From assembly GCF_036352135.1 (NCBI RefSeq), contig NZ_CP143578.1, positions 496,001 through 560,000 on the forward strand: a stretch of DNA of 64,000 nucleotides, given 5' to 3'. This stretch comes from Metamycoplasma gateae. GTDB lineage: Bacteria > Bacillota_I > Bacilli_A > Mycoplasmatales > Metamycoplasmataceae. Below, one piece after another: positions 63,625 to 64,000 of the stretch; the stretch's first letter is position 1, and every line of letters starts with the position of its first letter. The notes under the pieces are model-generated. The model was not told the origin of the DNA and did not search any database. It was given only the letters and a program-made list of their open reading frames with translations. The position numbers and the translations under genes were made by a program.

Positions 63625-64000
63625 TATGAATAATAAGGATCACTTTCAGAACTGTTCTCTTCCTCTTCGGTTATTTTTTCAATTACATAATTCATTCCGT
63701 TGTTTATGTAAAACAAATAATCTTCAGGTGTTGCGGAATCTCTAACAAAAAAATCTTTTGAACTATTTGGATTAACAGTTATTGTTTGTTTAGCCATTAT
63801 TTCTGCATCAGGCAACTCGCGTGTATCCTTGGTAATATAGATATTAAGTCTTGTATTACCTTTATTTTTGAATGTAAAATTAATTTTCCCGCGTCTTTCT
63901 GGTTCGGCCGTAATCTCACATCTTATTCTTTCAAATACTAAAATATTATTCACAAAAACCTCATCTAAATAAGTGCCGTTTCTAGTTAAATGACTAATCA
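63624..64000 (-). CDS. Prophage protein, C-terminal part (continues beyond the window)
   Basis: The frame stays open to the right edge, so the 5' end is missing; a GTG at 63953 is only an internal codon candidate. The visible part contains RRGKINFTFKNKGNTRLNIY and SSKDFFVRDSATPEDYLFYI, beta-rich, and ends acidic with EEEENSSESDPYYS. It looks like a structural or accessory phage protein, but no family is recognised. Confidence 0.6.
   Translation of the reverse strand, partial: ISHLTRNGTYLDEVFVNNILVFERIRCEITAEPERRGKINFTFKNKGNTRLNIYITKDTRELPDAEIMAKQTITVNPNSSKDFFVRDSATPEDYLFYINNGMNYVIEKITEEEENSSESDPYYS

Overview
The window comes from a wall-less bacterium of the class Mollicutes (a Mycoplasma in the broad sense, probably of the hominis-type lineage). 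It is extremely AT-rich. Almost every recognisable housekeeping gene (pheS, recA, dnaK, gyrB, rnjB-like, fakA and so on) is open only if TGA is read as tryptophan. Genes are short and tightly packed, often with start/stop overlaps, and there are many prolipoproteins. The species cannot be named from the sequence alone.

Layout. 1-347: right end of an IS30-family element. 400-11827 (+): rarA-pheS-pheT, recA, then ymdB-nusB-tlyA-sufS-sufU-dinB-nadD/yqeK packed head to tail. 11851-13907: two paralogous small membrane genes (-), separated by a complete IS30-family copy. 14101-16008: CIRCE-controlled dnaK. 16151-21328 (+): an ABC exporter (permease plus ATPase) followed by three overlapping lipoprotein genes that share an aromatic motif. 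21372-23790 (-): pepF and apt. 23992-26517 (+): a DnaQ-like protein and a MATE transporter. 26504-31518 (-): gyrB, two choline-kinase-like genes and a membrane-anchored protein. 31706-37129 (-): lemA, two unknown membrane proteins and a catalytically dead RNase J paralogue. 37249-40976 (-): a nuclease lipoprotein and uvrB. 41047-43510: a leucine-rich-repeat lipoprotein, the third IS30-family copy and a vapD gene not visible under standard translation. 43683-49827: a 46-aa ORF, smc (-) and a transglutaminase-like lipoprotein (-). 49993-56852 (+): a membrane protein, glyA, asp23-like, fakA, plsX, a frameshifted rnc and an AEC-family carrier. 56918-58690 (-): a surface-protein candidate behind a (TA)13 promoter repeat.

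From about 59320 to the right edge the content changes. All genes are on the minus strand, short and mostly unknown, with a tyrosine recombinase, a PD-(D/E)XK-like protein, a holin-like protein and a nucleotidyltransferase-like protein. I read this as the integrase end of a prophage or a related integrated element whose other end lies outside the window. It holds the most unusual signal I found: two small transcription units (about 61570-61640 + and 62181-62261 -). Each has an extended -10, one hairpin with an 11-nt loop and an intrinsic terminator. Their loops are complementary over 9 bases, which suggests an RNA-RNA kissing regulator of the element's operon.

The two complete IS30-family copies carry target duplications that are themselves intrinsic-terminator hairpins, and the partial copy abuts a perfect palindrome. 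So the element hunts terminators, and its right end carries a replacement terminator.
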